Shown: positions 41,101 through 51,161 of the stretch, in pieces
How the letters are laid out: each line of letters starts with the position of its first letter
How positions within the stretch are numbered: position 1 is the stretch's first letter
Made by a program: the position numbers and the translations under genes
The notes under the pieces: generated by a model
What the model saw: only the letters and a program-made list of their open reading frames with translations
What the model was told of the DNA's origin: nothing
The model's database searches: none
Assembly (NCBI GenBank): GCA_033807775.1
Contig: CM066320.1
Location: forward strand, 178,718,784-178,782,783
Length of the DNA: 64,000 nt
Reading direction: 5' to 3'
Origin: Saussurea involucrata
Taxonomy: Eukaryota > Streptophyta > Magnoliopsida > Asterales > Asteraceae

Positions 41101-42204
41101 ATAAGTGTGCGAACTTTTGGAAAGAGTATGGAGGAAGGAAATTGTGTATGATTTCGTGCAGGAAAGAAGTGGATAAGACAACTGAATGAGTTAAGTTAGT
41201 GACTTTGTGAGAAACGTTCAAACGAACTGATCGTTCAGTGTAGGCTATTGAGAATAGTAGGGTGTGATCGTGGTTACCCCTCCTAGTTGAGTGAGAGTAA
41301 CCGAAGTTATGTTATATGACTGGACGCTTGTGGCAAGCAGCGAGAAATTTATGAGCCTTCAGGATAAGTGCAATTCGGATAGGTGAGTACTCCAATAAGG
41401 AATTATAGAAGTTTCCTACTATTAGACACGTTAAGTATGAAATGTTGAAGTGGTGAGAACGTACAAATTAGTTGTCGAGTTGTAGCCGATGTGATTCGGG
41501 AAAGGAGTATGATCTGCATAGACGAATGTCGGTTGGAAGAAGTAACCTAGAAACTTCAGGTATACCGAGGAGGGGACTCCTGGGGGTGAGCTTGTCGGGA
41601 TGTACAAGGTTGGCCTTGTGCCAAGTTGTCAGTGAGTGAGTTTTCCTGGTGGAAGATTCTCGTTGTTGTGGCGGGAATTCCCGCCAAGTTCTTTCTCTTA
41701 AGGAAGTATAAATGTATGAGAGACCTTATTTAGACGTGTTTAAAACCGTGAGTCCCGATGTGTGGTCGGAGGCGCGGTTGGCCTTGGTTTTATCAGGTAG
41801 TTTTAAGCGAGTATAGTGATCGAAGAGGGTACAAGTAAGTAGTGCAAGATGGCACGATATAGCATGTGGTGTCTCACCGAGGGCGGTTTCAAAGTATGGG
41901 GTGCGGTTATGTTTCCCATCTGAACGGTCTGAGGCAACCGAGTAGAACTGAGTGGTTGGATTGAAAAACATAAGGCTTTGAGCCTTGAAGTTTGAGAGAA
42001 AGGTAAGGTGGACTAAGTCTGCGGATTCGTCGAAGCATGAAAGTTGAATAGATAGTGCGCGATCTTGAGGTACTCGATGTGAATTTGAGAAGAAATTCAT
42101 AGTGTGATGCACGTCTCTTTTGTGGAGAGCCGATGTGAGAAGTGAGATGATGGCGACCTTGCAAGAGATGCAGGCGATAAGAAGTTGACCTTGTCATTAA
42201 GGAG
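38107..42204 (+). pseudogene. Decayed interior of Gypsy element E
   Basis: 4.1 kb with no plus-strand open frame above about 60 codons. The gag, protease and reverse-transcriptase region of this element should lie here, but I cannot read convincing motifs. The sequence is GT-rich on this strand. It has a run of 13 G at 40997-41009. Minus-strand frames (for example 41726-42112) have no domain and are chance. The interior seems both deleted and heavily mutated. Confidence 0.6.
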
Positions 42205-42470
42205 CGAGTTAGAGCAGCAGCATACAAGTTAGACTGATCAGAAGAATTAAGGAGTGTTCATCCAACATTTCATGTCTCAGACTTGAAGAAGTGTTTGTCA
42301 TAGGTCGTTGTGGTTGTTCCTTTTATGGGACGTCAGTATAGATGAGAGGTTGACTTGCGTAGAAGAACTGATAGAAATCGTGAGCGGTATGGTTTGCTAA
42401 ATGAGGAACATAGAAGTTTGACTTGTAAAAGTTCAGTGGAGATATGATGTCCTGATACCCTCACCTTTTA
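42205..42470 (+). pseudogene. Element E integrase C-terminal / chromovirus-type remnant
   Basis: Plus-strand reading gives ERVRAAAYKLD, then after a stop ELRSVHPTFHVSDLKKCLS, then in another frame DERLTCVEELIEIV and LVKVQWRY. These match, in order, the end of plant chromovirus (Tekay/Del-type) integrase: AYKLELP, VHPTFHVSNLKKCL, DE.L.FVEEPVEI and LVKV.W. At least three stops or frameshifts occur in 260 bp, so it is a dead remnant. Its position just before the polypurine tract (42501-42512, TGAGGGGGGAGT) is as expected for pol of a Gypsy element. Confidence 0.75.
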
Positions 42471-42514
42471 GAGAATGGAATTCCGGGGACGGAATTCTTT
42501 TGAGGGGGGAGTGT

Positions 42515-42791
42515 TGTAGTAACCGTGACCGAATGAAAGGGTTTCAAGTCTTGTGGTAGAAGTTAATAAAAGTAGAAGTTGAGGGGCCAATTAAATAAGA
42601 GAGGGAGTATAAAAGGGCACAAAACCCTAGACAACCTTCCCATTTCCTGATTTCATTGTGTTTGTCGGCTGCGATTTTGGAGAGAAAAGGATACTTGGGT
42701 TTTGAGGGCTTTTGGTGCATTTGAAGAGAAGAATCATCAAGTCTTGGAATCAGAAGGAGGAACTGGATTGGAATTCGTTTCTTGCAGTAAT
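42515..42791 (+). repeat. 3' LTR of element E, first part
   Basis: Matches 14205 onward, with TATA box TATAAAAG at 42608-42615. It is interrupted by element C at its GTAAT duplication (42787-42791) and continues at 56388. Confidence 0.85.
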
Positions 42792-43321
42792 TGTTAGATC
42801 TGAAGTTTTGTCAATAAAACAAGTGTTGAAGATCTGATAAGAAGACTCAGATGTTCTGAGTAGAGAAGTCAGAGGTCTGACTGTGAAAGCTCAGAAGTAT
42901 TGATCAGAGAAATCAGAAGTCTGGAAAGAGAAGTTAGATGTCTGAGTTAAGGAGTCAGAAGATCTGAGAAGCTTTATCAGAAGAATGTTCAGAAGTTCTG
43001 AACTACCTGTTCAGAACTTATGACGAGATACTTTACTTAGTATTTTATAAACTAATTAGGACACGTGTTATGTTCATATTAGTCTTTCTTGTTTGTACTG
43101 TAGCTTTAAGATGTCCGTTGCAGTATAAATAGTAGTTAGCTCTATGTTGCTAACTGATTGATTTTTCCCGTATAACTTTGTATTCATTCTTTGTAATCTT
43201 TGAGATTCTCTCTCTCTTAGATCTGTAATTCTGTTCATCATTGAATACAATTGGGCTTGATCATACAACTTCTCAATTACTGCTTTCTATATTGATTGTA
43301 AGATTAGATCCTGTTCTTTCA
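42792..43321 (+). repeat. 5' LTR of element C
   Basis: 530 bp, TGTTAGATCTGAAG...TGTTCTTTCA. TATA box TATAAAT at 43124-43130. The first 230 bp are dense in TCAGAAGTTCTGA-type palindromes, for example at about 42855, 42889, 42976 and 42990. Confidence 0.9.
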
Positions 43322-43323
43322 AT

Positions 43324-43336
43324 TGGTATCAGAGCC
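43324..43336 (+). promoter_or_regulatory. Element C primer-binding site (tRNA-Met)
   Basis: TGGTATCAGAGCC, complementary to the 3' end of initiator tRNA-Met, 2 bp inside the 5' LTR. Confidence 0.9.
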
Positions 43337-43529
43337 AATCAACAAACAAATTCGTTCAAGATTGTTATAGCGAAGATCAATTGATCAATTTCTTGAAGAT
43401 TTCTTGATTCATTCAAAATTCGATTCCGCTGCTAGGGCTAGTTCTTGAATTCTTGGCAATTCTTGAATTACCTGTTACATTTCGATCAAGAAACTCGAAT
43501 TTGTCTTTCTGTTGAATTTTCTTACAATC

Positions 43530-45935
43530 ATGTCTTCTAAAGAATATCTAGCCATGGGATCTGAAACCAAACCGCCTGTTCTTATACCAGAAGAGTATCA
43601 GCAATGGAAAATCCGAATGATCCAATTCCTAGACAACATTGATGAAAACCTTATGATCTCTATTCGAGAAGGTCCAATTGAAGTGTACATCGATGTTGCT
43701 GCAACTCCTGCTACAGAGACAACTCCAGAAATTCCAGCAACCAGGGTGAAAAAGAGTTATTCCCAATACACAGCTGAACAGAAAAATAGGCATGCTATTG
43801 ACAAAAGAGCAATTACTTTGATGACTTTGGCTGTCCCAAATGAGGTTCTTAACAGGATTGACAGTGGATCATCAGCTAAAGAAATGTGGGACGAATTGGA
43901 AAGGCAAATGTTAGGAACTGTGAGATCTATTCAGGCAAAGTTAAATCAAAGCATAAATGCTTATGAAAGGTTCAAAGCAAAAGAGTCAGAAAGTTTGACA
44001 CAGACATACAGTAAATTTTGCACTATTCTAAATGACTTGAGAAGAAATGGACTGAAGAAAACGAAGTCAGAAATAAATTACAAATTTCTGAACAGTCTAA
44101 ATTCAGAATGGTCATCATTTGCCATAAGTCTGCAAATGAACAAGGATATGTGTGAAGAAGACTTAAATGATCTATTCTGTGTTCTTAATCAACATGAAGA
44201 CTCTGTCAAGTTAGTTGTGGAAGAAAAGAAAAATGTTGCTGATCAGTTAGCATTCTTATCAAAGTCCAAAGCAATCAAAGCACCCAAAAAGACTGCATAT
44301 CTATCAGAGATACCTAATCTGGAAGAATCTGACAAGGAAGAAGGATCAGAAGATGATGAAGATATAAAGATAATGGCTGAGAAACTAGCTTTGTTGACAA
44401 ATACTTTCAACAAAAGGTATGGGAAGGGTAGATTTCAAGGAAATTATAAGAGAGTTGGGAGTTCAGATTATAAAAAGAAAGAAGACAGAGAAGAAAATAA
44501 GTTTGAAAAGAGAGTAGAGAGAAGTGAAGAAAACAAAGAAGAGAAGGATGAGAGAAAAGAAAAGAATCTGTGTTTCAAATGTGGAAAATCTGGCCACTAT
44601 GCTAAGGATTGCAGAGTTAAAATTGTGAAAGACTATGAGTACTACACCAAGAAGGCTCAGCTTGCAAAGAAGAGAGATGATAAAATTGCTTTGTTGGCTG
44701 AACAGGAGAATTGGTTGTACTATACTTCTGATGAAGATGATCATATCAACTTTCCACAGATGCAGAGCTATATGGCAAAAATGAGGAATGAGGATGATTC
44801 TGATTTTGAAGATGCTGATTCTGAGTCATCTGCTGAGGTACATTCTTCACTTGAATTAGAGTTAATGACACAGATTGGTGAAATGAAAACTGAATTTTCT
44901 AATCTAAGAAAACAGATAAAAGGAGAAAGAAATTTGGTTAACAAATTCAGAATTGAAAAAGAAGTAATAAAAGAACAATATGAAGAATCTGAGGCTGAGA
45001 AACAGAAAGTTAAAGATGAAAATTCTGAATTGATGAAAAGGCTTTCTGAACTAAAAGTTGAGTTTTCAAAAATAAAGGATGAAAAAGGTGATTTACAAAT
45101 AAAATTTGATATGTTATTTGAAGAAAGAAAGAATTTATACACCAAAATTAAAGAATTAGAAGATCTGAATTTGAAAAGGGGTCAGACTCAGCAAACACTA
45201 AATCTTTTATTAAGCAATGTTAAAGATACAAGATTTTACAACCCAAAGAAGGGATTGGGATTGGGATTGGAAGAAAATGTCACTTTAAAAAGAGCTCCAA
45301 TCAACTTGTATGAAAAACTTCAAGTTTCTAAGCCAAAAATCCCAGAAATTGTTGAAGTTTTCATAAGACCTGCTAGTTCTATAACAAGTTCTGACAATTT
45401 GCAAAGACCAAACTCTAAAAAGTCAGATGAGAAAATTTCTGAGTCTAAAACAGAAAAGTCAGTTGGTTCAGAAGAAAAGGTTAAGAAAGAAGTTTCTAAA
45501 CCAACAGATGAGAAGCCAAGATACAATGATACTAAATTCAAGTATGATTCTTTAAATGTCAGCTACAAAAATAAACAACCAAGTTTTTCATATCATGACA
45601 TTGAGAGCATATTTGACACAAGTAAAAATTCTGAAACAGTCAATCAGAAGTCTGAAACTTCTAGTCAGGATTCTGAACTTTGTAGTCAGAACTCTGAGTC
45701 TAAAGATCAGACATCTGAGTCTGTAAATCAGAACTCTGACTCAGGTAGTCAGAAGTCTGATTCAACTGGATTTTCTGAAACAAAATCAGATGAATTTTTG
45801 CAACTTGAAAAGAGATTTAATCTTGTGAGTCAAGAACTTGAGGACTTAAGGAAAACTTATGATGAACTTGAAAATGATTTCTGTGAGGTGGATATTAAAC
45901 TTGAAGAAGCTTTGAAAGAAAATAACAGAGCTTGA
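43530..45935 (+). CDS. Element C gag
   Basis: About 801 codons from MSSKEYLAMGSETKPPVLIP; an in-frame ATG-like start at 43512 is also possible. Residues about 15-250 are the UBN2-type gag core (RAITLMTLAVPNEVLNRIDS, KEMWDELERQMLG, KFLNSLNSEWSSFAISLQMN). A single CCHC knuckle CFKCGKSGHYAKDC lies near 348-361. Residues about 450-560 form a long coiled coil (EKEVIKEQYEESEAEKQKVK). Near 705-755 runs of Q.SE/Q.SD repeats (NQKSETSSQDSELCSQNSES) are encoded by the element's TCAGAACTCTGA word. Gag assembles the particle and binds RNA. The frame stops at 45935 through a probable 1-nt shift near 45925; the C-terminal part continues in another phase. Confidence 0.85.
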   Translation: MSSKEYLAMGSETKPPVLIPEEYQQWKIRMIQFLDNIDENLMISIREGPIEVYIDVAATPATETTPEIPATRVKKSYSQYTAEQKNRHAIDKRAITLMTLAVPNEVLNRIDSGSSAKEMWDELERQMLGTVRSIQAKLNQSINAYERFKAKESESLTQTYSKFCTILNDLRRNGLKKTKSEINYKFLNSLNSEWSSFAISLQMNKDMCEEDLNDLFCVLNQHEDSVKLVVEEKKNVADQLAFLSKSKAIKAPKKTAYLSEIPNLEESDKEEGSEDDEDIKIMAEKLALLTNTFNKRYGKGRFQGNYKRVGSSDYKKKEDREENKFEKRVERSEENKEEKDERKEKNLCFKCGKSGHYAKDCRVKIVKDYEYYTKKAQLAKKRDDKIALLAEQENWLYYTSDEDDHINFPQMQSYMAKMRNEDDSDFEDADSESSAEVHSSLELELMTQIGEMKTEFSNLRKQIKGERNLVNKFRIEKEVIKEQYEESEAEKQKVKDENSELMKRLSELKVEFSKIKDEKGDLQIKFDMLFEERKNLYTKIKELEDLNLKRGQTQQTLNLLLSNVKDTRFYNPKKGLGLGLEENVTLKRAPINLYEKLQVSKPKIPEIVEVFIRPASSITSSDNLQRPNSKKSDEKISESKTEKSVGSEEKVKKEVSKPTDEKPRYNDTKFKYDSLNVSYKNKQPSFSYHDIESIFDTSKNSETVNQKSETSSQDSELCSQNSESKDQTSESVNQNSDSGSQKSDSTGFSETKSDEFLQLEKRFNLVSQELEDLRKTYDELENDFCEVDIKLEEALKENNRA

Positions 45936-46656
45936 AAAACTGAAGACTGAGTATGATCTTTTTAAAATTAATGCTTCAAGAGAAAATGATAAATTCTTTA
46001 ATGAATCAAGTACATATGAAAAAGGTGAATCATCTAATTCTTCTAACAAAAAGAACTTGAATTTTTCAGAAAAAGAAGAAAGCAAAAGGAAAGATGATCT
46101 TGCAAAGTTGAATGATCTGAAAAGGGATCTTGAGAAGCTTAGAATGAAATCTACTTCTGAACTCAAAGCTAGAAATTCTTGTAATAAGGGCAATTGTACT
46201 CTGAACAATATTAATAAAAATGAAATGACCTATGTTTCAGATTTATTGTCACTTGCAAAGAAAAATCTTGTTTGTGTTAGATGTAAAAATGATTCATTCC
46301 AATATTCTCATAAATGTCAAGTCAAAATAACTTCTGTTTCATACATAAGAAAAGATATTCAGAAAGTTTCTGTTCCTCAAAATACAGAAAAGAAGAAAAT
46401 TTCTGTTCCTCAGACTCAGAAGAAAGAAAAGATAAAAGAAAAGAAAGTTGAAAATATAGCAAAACCAAAAGTTACAATTCTCAAAAAGAATTTGAACAAG
46501 CTTATAAGCAGAAAATGTTATGACTTCATAAAAGTTCAAGGAAAGTGGTGTTTGAAGAAAGATTTTGAGTGGAGAGTAAAAGGTACTAATGTTAAATCCA
46601 ATGACAAAGCTAACAAAGATGGACCCATTCCAAAATGGGTACCTAAACCTAACTGA
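45926..46656 (+). pseudogene. Element C gag C-terminal extension (shifted frame)
   Basis: Continues gag in a different phase: a lysine/glutamate-rich coiled coil (KDDLAKLNDLKRDLEKLRM), then a Cys-containing part (SLAKKNLVCVRCKND) and a basic tail ending GPIPKWVPKPN. A first ATG is at 46057, but homology begins at about 45926. Element B has the equivalent segment ending MWIWVPKSL. The next frame (protease) starts within 10 bp in another phase. Confidence 0.7.
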
Positions 46657-46661
46657 TCCTT

Positions 46662-48941
46662 TTGCAGGGCTGTCATGTGTGGTTTTTAGATTCAGGAGCT
46701 TCAAGACACATGACAGGTCAGAAGTCTTTTCTATCAAACTTCACAGAAAAGGCTGGAGGAGCAGTAAACTTTGGAAATAACAGCAAAGGACAAGTCAAAG
46801 GTTATGGGGATTTCACTAAAGGGGATCTGACTATCCAAAAGGTTTTCTATGTTGAAGGATTACAGCATAATCTTTTCAGCATAAGTCAGTTTTTAGACAG
46901 TCTTTGTCAAATTAAGTTTCAAATAACAGGTTGCATGATTTTAACTGAAAATGATGTTAAAGTCTTCTGGGCCAAAAGACATATGGACTTATTTGTAGTT
47001 AATTTTTCAAAATTGAAAACATTAAATACAGTTTGTCTTTTATCAAAATCAACTGCAAATGAATGCTGGCTTTGGCACAGAAGATGTTCTCATCTGAATT
47101 TCAAAGATCTTAATAATCTTGTTGCAAAACATCTGGTTAAAGGCTTACCAAAGCTTAAATTTGAAAAAGAATCATTATGCTCAGCTTGTGAAATGGGCAA
47201 GATGAAAAAGAGTTCTCACAAATTAAAAATGGACTCATCTTGCAAAGCACCATTAGAAATGATTCATACTGATCTTTGTGGTCCAATTTCAGTTCAATCT
47301 ATGGGAGGAAAGAAATATATGCTTGTGATTGTTGATGAATTCTCCAGTTACACATGGGTTGAGTTCCTAAGAGCTAAGTCAGAAGCTGCTACTACATTGA
47401 TAAATTTTATCAAAAGGATTCAAGTTCTCTTACAACTTCCAGTTCAGAAAATCAGAAGTGATAATGGAACAGAGTTCAGAAATGAGACTCTTCAGAATTT
47501 TTTAGAAAGTTCTGGGATTTCTCACAATTTTTCTGCTGTCAGAACTCCTCAACAAAATGGTGTTGTTGAAAGGAAGAATAGAACTCTAGTTGAAGCTGCG
47601 AGAACAATGCTGGCTTATGCAAATCTTCCTACTTTCCTATGGGCTGAAGCAATTGCAACTGCTTGTTTTACACAAAATAGAACTTTAATCAATAAGAGAT
47701 TAAATAAGACTGCTTATGAACTGATAAATAAAAGAAAACCATTAATCAAATTCTTTCATGTTTTTGGTTGCAGGTGCTATGTTCTCAGAGACAGAGAAAA
47801 TCTTGCCAAATTCGATAAAAAGGCAGATGAAGGATACTTTGTGGGTTATTCTTTAACTTCCAAAGCATTCAGAATCTACAATAGAAGAACCAAGAGGATG
47901 ATGGAGAGCATAAATGTAACTTTTGATGAAGCCAGAATGCGGACTTCTGAACAAGACAGTTCAGAACTCATGCTGAACAAGACAAAAATGACTTCTGATA
48001 CAGATTCTAATCCTATTTGTTCAGAACTCAATTTACTGTTTAAGGATGCTTTTAGTGAACTAATTTCTGATTCTTATGCAGAATATGAAAACCCAAAGAT
48101 GGTCAAAGAGATGAAAAATAAGACTCCAGAAATAGTTCAATCAACTGTAATTTCTGACAAAGGTCCATCAGAGGAATGTCCAAATCTAATAAATACAAGT
48201 GGTGAAAATTCTGAACCTTGTAATCAGAATTCTGATTCTTGTACTCAGAACTCTGAACAAGTCACTCAGAATTCTGACTTCATTAATCAGAACCCAAACT
48301 TGGATATGACTCCTATTCATACATCAGAACAAGGGGACAGTTCAGAATTACAAGCAATCATTGATGAGAATGATGCAAACAACAATTATTCAGAGATTGA
48401 TGTACTTCCTAGTGCAAATAAATGGACTAAAAATCATCCTATTCATCAAGTAATAGGTGATTCTTCAGCAGGAGTAAAAACCAGATCAGCTACAGCAAAT
48501 GAAGCAATGTTTGCTGGTTTCTTGAGTGTAATTGAACCAAAGAAAGCTAATGAAGCCTTAGAGGATCCAGACTGGATTTTAGCAATGCAAGAGGAATTGC
48601 TTCAATTTGAAAGAAATAAAGTCTGGAGACTCATCCCAAAGCCTGAAGGTAAATCTATTATTGGAACTAAATGGGTGTTCAGAAACAAAAAGGATGAATC
48701 AGGTGTTGTCATCAGAAACAAGGCAAGATTGGTTGCTAAGGGATACTGTCAACAAGAGGGAATTGATTATGATGAGACATTTGCACCAGTGGCAAGAATA
48801 GAGGCAATCAGAATATTTTTAGCCTATGCTGCACATAAAAACTTCAAGGTGTATCAAATGGATGTCAAATCAGCCTTTCTAAATGGCAAACTTAATGAAG
48901 AGGTGTATGTCCATCAACCTGAAGGTTTTGTTGATCCATAA
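46662..48941 (+). CDS. Element C protease, integrase and reverse transcriptase N-terminus
   Basis: 759 codons from about 46650. The protease active site WFLDSGASRHMTG is near residue 6. The GAG-pre-integrase WLWHRRCSHLNFKDLNNLV is near 125. The integrase core has all three catalytic residues visible: HTDLCGPISVQSMGG, IRSDNGTEF and PQQNGVVERKNRTL. The integrase C-terminus is FFHVFGCRCYVLRDRENLAK. A Ser/Gln-rich linker (residues about 505-560) is again encoded by TCAGAA words. Reverse-transcriptase fingers carry GTKWVFRNKKDESGVVIRNK and YQMDVKSAFLNGKLNEEVYV. The frame ends at an in-frame TAA (48939-48941) inside reverse transcriptase, before the YVDD motif, and continues in the same phase afterwards. 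Confidence 0.85.
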   Translation: MQGCHVWFLDSGASRHMTGQKSFLSNFTEKAGGAVNFGNNSKGQVKGYGDFTKGDLTIQKVFYVEGLQHNLFSISQFLDSLCQIKFQITGCMILTENDVKVFWAKRHMDLFVVNFSKLKTLNTVCLLSKSTANECWLWHRRCSHLNFKDLNNLVAKHLVKGLPKLKFEKESLCSACEMGKMKKSSHKLKMDSSCKAPLEMIHTDLCGPISVQSMGGKKYMLVIVDEFSSYTWVEFLRAKSEAATTLINFIKRIQVLLQLPVQKIRSDNGTEFRNETLQNFLESSGISHNFSAVRTPQQNGVVERKNRTLVEAARTMLAYANLPTFLWAEAIATACFTQNRTLINKRLNKTAYELINKRKPLIKFFHVFGCRCYVLRDRENLAKFDKKADEGYFVGYSLTSKAFRIYNRRTKRMMESINVTFDEARMRTSEQDSSELMLNKTKMTSDTDSNPICSELNLLFKDAFSELISDSYAEYENPKMVKEMKNKTPEIVQSTVISDKGPSEECPNLINTSGENSEPCNQNSDSCTQNSEQVTQNSDFINQNPNLDMTPIHTSEQGDSSELQAIIDENDANNNYSEIDVLPSANKWTKNHPIHQVIGDSSAGVKTRSATANEAMFAGFLSVIEPKKANEALEDPDWILAMQEELLQFERNKVWRLIPKPEGKSIIGTKWVFRNKKDESGVVIRNKARLVAKGYCQQEGIDYDETFAPVARIEAIRIFLAYAAHKNFKVYQMDVKSAFLNGKLNEEVYVHQPEGFVDP

Positions 48942-50063
48942 TTCCCTGATCATGTTTATATTTTAGACAAAGCTTTATATGGTCTAAAACAAGCACCACG
49001 AGCCTGGTATGACACTCTTACTAAACACTTGTTAGGTTCAGGATTCAAGAAAGGTAAGATTGACACAACTTTGTTTTTAAAGAAACAGGGTGATGATTTG
49101 ATTCTGATTCAGATTTATGTTGATGACATAATATTTGGTTCTACCAGTCCAGAATTATGTGATAATTTTTCAAAAATCATGTCATCTGAATTTGAAATGA
49201 GCATGATGGGTGAACTGAATTTTTTCCTTGGTCTTCAAGTCAAACAATTACCAAAAGGTATTTTTATAAATCAAGGAAAATATGTCAGAGATATTCTGAA
49301 AAAGTTCAAAATGTCTGATTGTGCTTCTATGAGAACACCTATGGCAACTAACATAAAGTTAGATGCTGATCTCAAAGGTGTTTCAGCAGATATCAAACTT
49401 TATAGAGGCATGATTGGATCATTACTTTATTTGACTGCAAGTAGACCAGATATCATGTTTTCTACCTGTTTCTGTGCTAGATTTCAATCTAACCCGAAAG
49501 AATCACATATGTTGGCTGTCAAAAGGATTTTAAGATATCTCAAAGGAACACCTGATCTAGGTTTATGGTATCCAAAAGAAACTGACTTCAAATTGACTGC
49601 TTTCACTGATGCTGATCATGCAGGAAGTAGGTTGGACAGAAAGAGTACATCTGGTGCTTGTCACTTTTTGGGAGATAAAATAGTGAGTTGGGCATCAAAG
49701 AAGCAGAATTGTGTATCCACTTCAACTGCTGAAGCAGAGTATGTTGCTGCTGCTGCTTCATGCTCTCAAACATTGTGGATGAGAACACAACTCATGGACT
49801 ATGGATATCAGCTTAACAAGATTCCCATCTATTGTGACTCAGAAAGTGCAATTGCCATTACTCAGAACCCTGTTCAACATTCAAAAACTAAACATATAGA
49901 TGTGAGGTATCATTTTATAAAGGACTATGTGGAAAAAGGAACTATAGAGATGCACTTTGTGCATACAAAGTATCAATTGGCTGACTTGTTCACAAAGCCT
50001 CTTGATCACAAAAGGTTTTCTTTTCTCATATGTAAAATAGGAATGCTTAATCTGCCTAATTGA
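48942..50063 (+). pseudogene. Element C reverse transcriptase (YVDD) and RNase H
   Basis: Same phase as the preceding frame, directly after the TAA at 48939. It carries DKALYGLKQAPRAWYDTLTK, the active site IYVDDIIFGSTS, FFLGLQVKQLPKGIFINQGK, YLTASRPDIMFSTCFCARFQ, and RNase H with TAFTDADHAGSRLDR, VSTSTAEAEYVAAAA and IYCDSESAIAI. The end is HFVHTKYQLADLFTKPLDHK and a normal terminus MLNLPN. An ATG at 49029 is internal and not the real start. All catalytic residues that I can identify are intact; only the upstream stop separates it from the rest of pol. Confidence 0.85.
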
Positions 50064-51161
50064 AAATATTTTTTTCTTAAAAATGCTAAATTTTTCTAAG
50101 TAAAATTGTCTGAGTAGTGTACTCAGAACTCTGAGTCTTAAGAATCAGAATTTCGGAGTACTAAGATCAGAACTTCTGAGTCTTGAGTTCAGAACTTCTG
50201 AGTCTTGAGTTCAGAACTTCTGAGTCTTAAGATCAGAACTCTGAGTCTTAAGTTCAGAACTTCTGAGTCTTGAGTTCAGAACTTCTGAGTCTTAAGATCA
50301 GAACTCTGAGTCTTGAGTTCAAAACTTCTGAGTCTTGAGGTCAGAACTTCTGAGTCTTGAGATCAGATCCTCTGAATCTTACGGTCAGAGATTCTGAGTC
50401 AATACTTCAGCAATCTAACTTTCAAAAATTTATTTTTGAGAAATACAAATAACTTCAACTGTATGGATTATGCTTCTTCTATTATCTTTTTATCTCATCT
50501 TTATGTATCATTAATAGTCAAATGCATGCTCAAGTCAAGGGGGAGCATCAAAATTCCTTTGGAAATCATTTTGTGATGCTTAAAAGATTTGTTTTCATTT
50601 CTTATCGCTGATCATTCTAAGAACAAGCTTTTAATGATAATTTTTTTGTTATTCAAACTATATCTGAATTAAAAACTTTTCATATTCAGATATAAGATTT
50701 TAAATGATCCTTTTTAAATCATCATAATATGAACAGAATTTTGATGATAAAAAGTGCTTCTATCTGTTCAAACCTCTTCTGAATAATCAAAACGTTTTAT
50801 ATTGGTCAGAAGTTGATTTTAAATGATATTTTGGTTACAAGGCAAAATTCTTCTGAGTCATGGAATCAGAACATCTGTGCGTGTTATTCAGATCTTTGAC
50901 TTGAGTCAAAATTCTATCCACTAATACGTGTCAGCTTCATATTTGTTTGACAATGCCACGCATTTCATTTAAATCCTTTGTGGTATTTCAAATGTGTTGA
51001 CTCCGTTATAACATTGATTTCGCTTTTCCGTTAAACCTTTCAACTTCGCGGATTTTAAATAGGTCTTAAAATCCCTATTTCAAATTTCTTTCAAATTCCA
51101 GAGCGAAACGTGAGATACGAATCAAATCCAGAGTTCTTTAAGTCTGTTTTCTTCTTAAATC
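50064..51161 (+). other. Element C spacer between RNase H and third ORF
   Basis: Non-coding. It holds a palindrome array (50120-50401) and, at 50535-50546, TCAAGGGGGAGC, a polypurine-like tract identical to the three in the spacer of element B. Further single TCAGAA and TTCTGA words occur to 50900. Confidence 0.75.
50120..50401. repeat. Array of about 13 TCAGAACTTCTGA units
   Basis: Imperfect 20-23-bp units of the form AGTTCAGAACTTCTGAGTCT with TTG or TTA between. Each core TCAGAA-C-TTCTGA is an odd palindrome. Units vary by short-core versions (CAGAACTCTGAG) and substitutions. This is not a CRISPR: there are no unique spacers. Confidence 0.85.

Noticed and set aside
41726..42227. Minus-strand frames of 106-128 codons in the interior of element E
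   Set aside because: Opposite strand to the integrase remnant, no domain; chance frames in GT-rich decayed sequence.
50120..50401. CRISPR-like regular repeats
   Set aside because: Units are contiguous with 7-9 bp connectors that are themselves repeated; no unique spacers, no cas genes, and the host is a plant.
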